Assembly (NCBI GenBank): GCA_039111635.1
Contig: JBCAQO010000059.1
Span: 1 to 43,978 of the forward strand
Reading direction: 5' to 3'
From: Heterobasidion occidentale
Lineage: Eukaryota > Basidiomycota > Agaricomycetes > Russulales > Bondarzewiaceae
Length of the DNA stretch: 43,978 nucleotides
The notes under the pieces were generated by a model. That model did not search any database. It saw only the letters and a program-made list of their open reading frames with translations, and was not told the DNA's origin. Positions 43,307 through 43,978 of this stretch are shown here, piece after piece (the stretch's first letter is position 1; each line of letters starts with the position of its first letter). Made by a program: the position numbers and the translations under genes.

Positions 43307-43978
43307 ATGGTTCTCGCCTCTCTCGCCGCCCTCCTGCTCGTCTCTTGGCCAACTACGTCATCTGCTGTCACGATTGACGAAATACAGGGTGTTGCTTTCA
43401 AGTCTGCATTCACAGGGCAAACTTTGTCGAACATCACTGGCGTAGTTTCCGCAAAGGTGCGCCGGTCTGGCTAATAGAAAGTGCATAGGTTCGGGGTATA
43501 CTCATGTTCGCCTAGGGTTCTAGTGGATTTTGGCTCGCAGGAAAGACCTCATGGGACACTCGACACTCTCCAGGCCTGAGTGTATTTACCTCTTCAGCCA
43601 GCGTCCTCTCCTCGGTCGCAGTTGGGGACTCCATATCTCTTACCGCTCGGGTCACCGAATTCCGCTCTTCTTCTTCTCCAAACAACCTTTTTGGTACTGA
43701 GCTCACATCTCCGGTGAATATCACGATTATCTCGTCAAACAATACTGTCAGACCCATCGTGATTGGCCGCGACCGCTTCCCGCCAACGCAAGCTCTTAGT
43801 GCGCTTGATGCAGGTGCAGATGGCTGGTTAGGGGTGCCGAACAATATTTCTAGGATCGATGTCGTCAATGCGACGCTCAGGCCAGAAAAATATGGCTTGG
43901 ACTTCTGGGAGAGTCTGGAGGGCGCGCTCGTCACTGTCCCCCAACCGATTGCAATTGACTTCCAGAATAGGGAGGGTG
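43307..43978 (+). CDS. Secreted nuclease-like protein (endonuclease/exonuclease/phosphatase type), N-terminal part
   Basis: Exon 1 43307-43456, intron 43457-43515, exon 2 from 43516, running off the window end. The signal peptide is MVLASLAALLLVSWPTTSSA. The mature N-terminus (VTIDEIQGVAFKSAFTGQTL, NITGVVSAK, SGFWLAGKTSW, AVGDSISLTARVTEFRSSS, LFGTELTSP, GLDFWESLEGALVTVPQP) matches the OB-fold-like N-terminal region that precedes the endonuclease/exonuclease/phosphatase domain in extracellular nucleases; the catalytic domain itself is not in the window. The ATG was chosen because the signal peptide begins there; an in-frame ATG at 43265 would mask it. Confidence 0.72.

Noticed and set aside
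1..43978. RNA genes, CRISPR arrays, plasmid or phage features
   Set aside because: No tRNA-like or rRNA sequence was recognised, and the gene set is nuclear fungal, so bacterial-type features are not expected. A tRNAscan-SE/Rfam run would be decisive.

Overview
The window looks like nuclear DNA of a filamentous basidiomycete, most likely an Agaricomycete (Polyporales is my guess). Genes are dense, face both ways, and are cut by many introns of about 45-75 bp with GT(A/G)NGT donors and CTRAY-type branch points. All recognisable products are eukaryotic or fungal: RAD50, RPN13, ARL8, PET127, SPF45, saccharolysin, ERG26, borealin, POP1. No operon, CRISPR array, rRNA or tRNA was seen. Exon models were built by hand: every splice junction was chosen to keep the family reading frame, and coding totals were checked for divisibility by three.

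Layout. 1-1.2 kb: no gene recognised. 1.2-6.3 kb (-): RAD50 with 23 exons. 7.6-7.9 kb (-): small SCOC-like coiled-coil protein, divergent from RPN13 (8.1-9.4 kb, +). 9.6-10.7 kb (-): ARL8 GTPase. 10.9-14.2 kb (+): PET127-like mitochondrial protein. 14.7-17.2 kb (-): SPF45 splicing factor. 17.5-19.7 kb (-): long universal-stress-protein gene. 20.01-20.86 kb: a complete short transposon with 28-bp terminal inverted repeats and a perfect 8-bp target duplication (hAT-like). 21.1-24.2 kb (-): M3 oligopeptidase (saccharolysin type). 24.2-25.8 kb: no gene recognised. 25.8-26.7 kb (-): histidine phosphatase. 27.4-29.5 kb (+): the polo-box half of a PLK4-type protein with no kinase domain in front of it. 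29.6-33.1 kb (-): two ERG26-family sterol dehydrogenase genes in tandem. 33.5-34.9 kb (+): borealin. 35.2-38.5 kb (-): POP1 of RNase P/MRP. 38.7-39.4 kb (+): small mitochondrial membrane/coiled-coil protein. 40.9-42.4 kb (+): secreted Ala/Ser-rich protein. 43.3 kb to the end (+): start of a secreted nuclease-like protein.

The genes are mostly housekeeping and do not form one pathway; only the two sterol dehydrogenases are neighbours by function. The most unusual things are at the level of gene structure: three GC-AG introns, micro-exons of 6, 9 and 12 nt that conserved protein motifs require, three single-base frameshifts in C/G homopolymers inside otherwise intact genes, a headless PLK4-like gene, and the new 851-bp inverted-repeat element. 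I did not find a convincing new multi-gene system.
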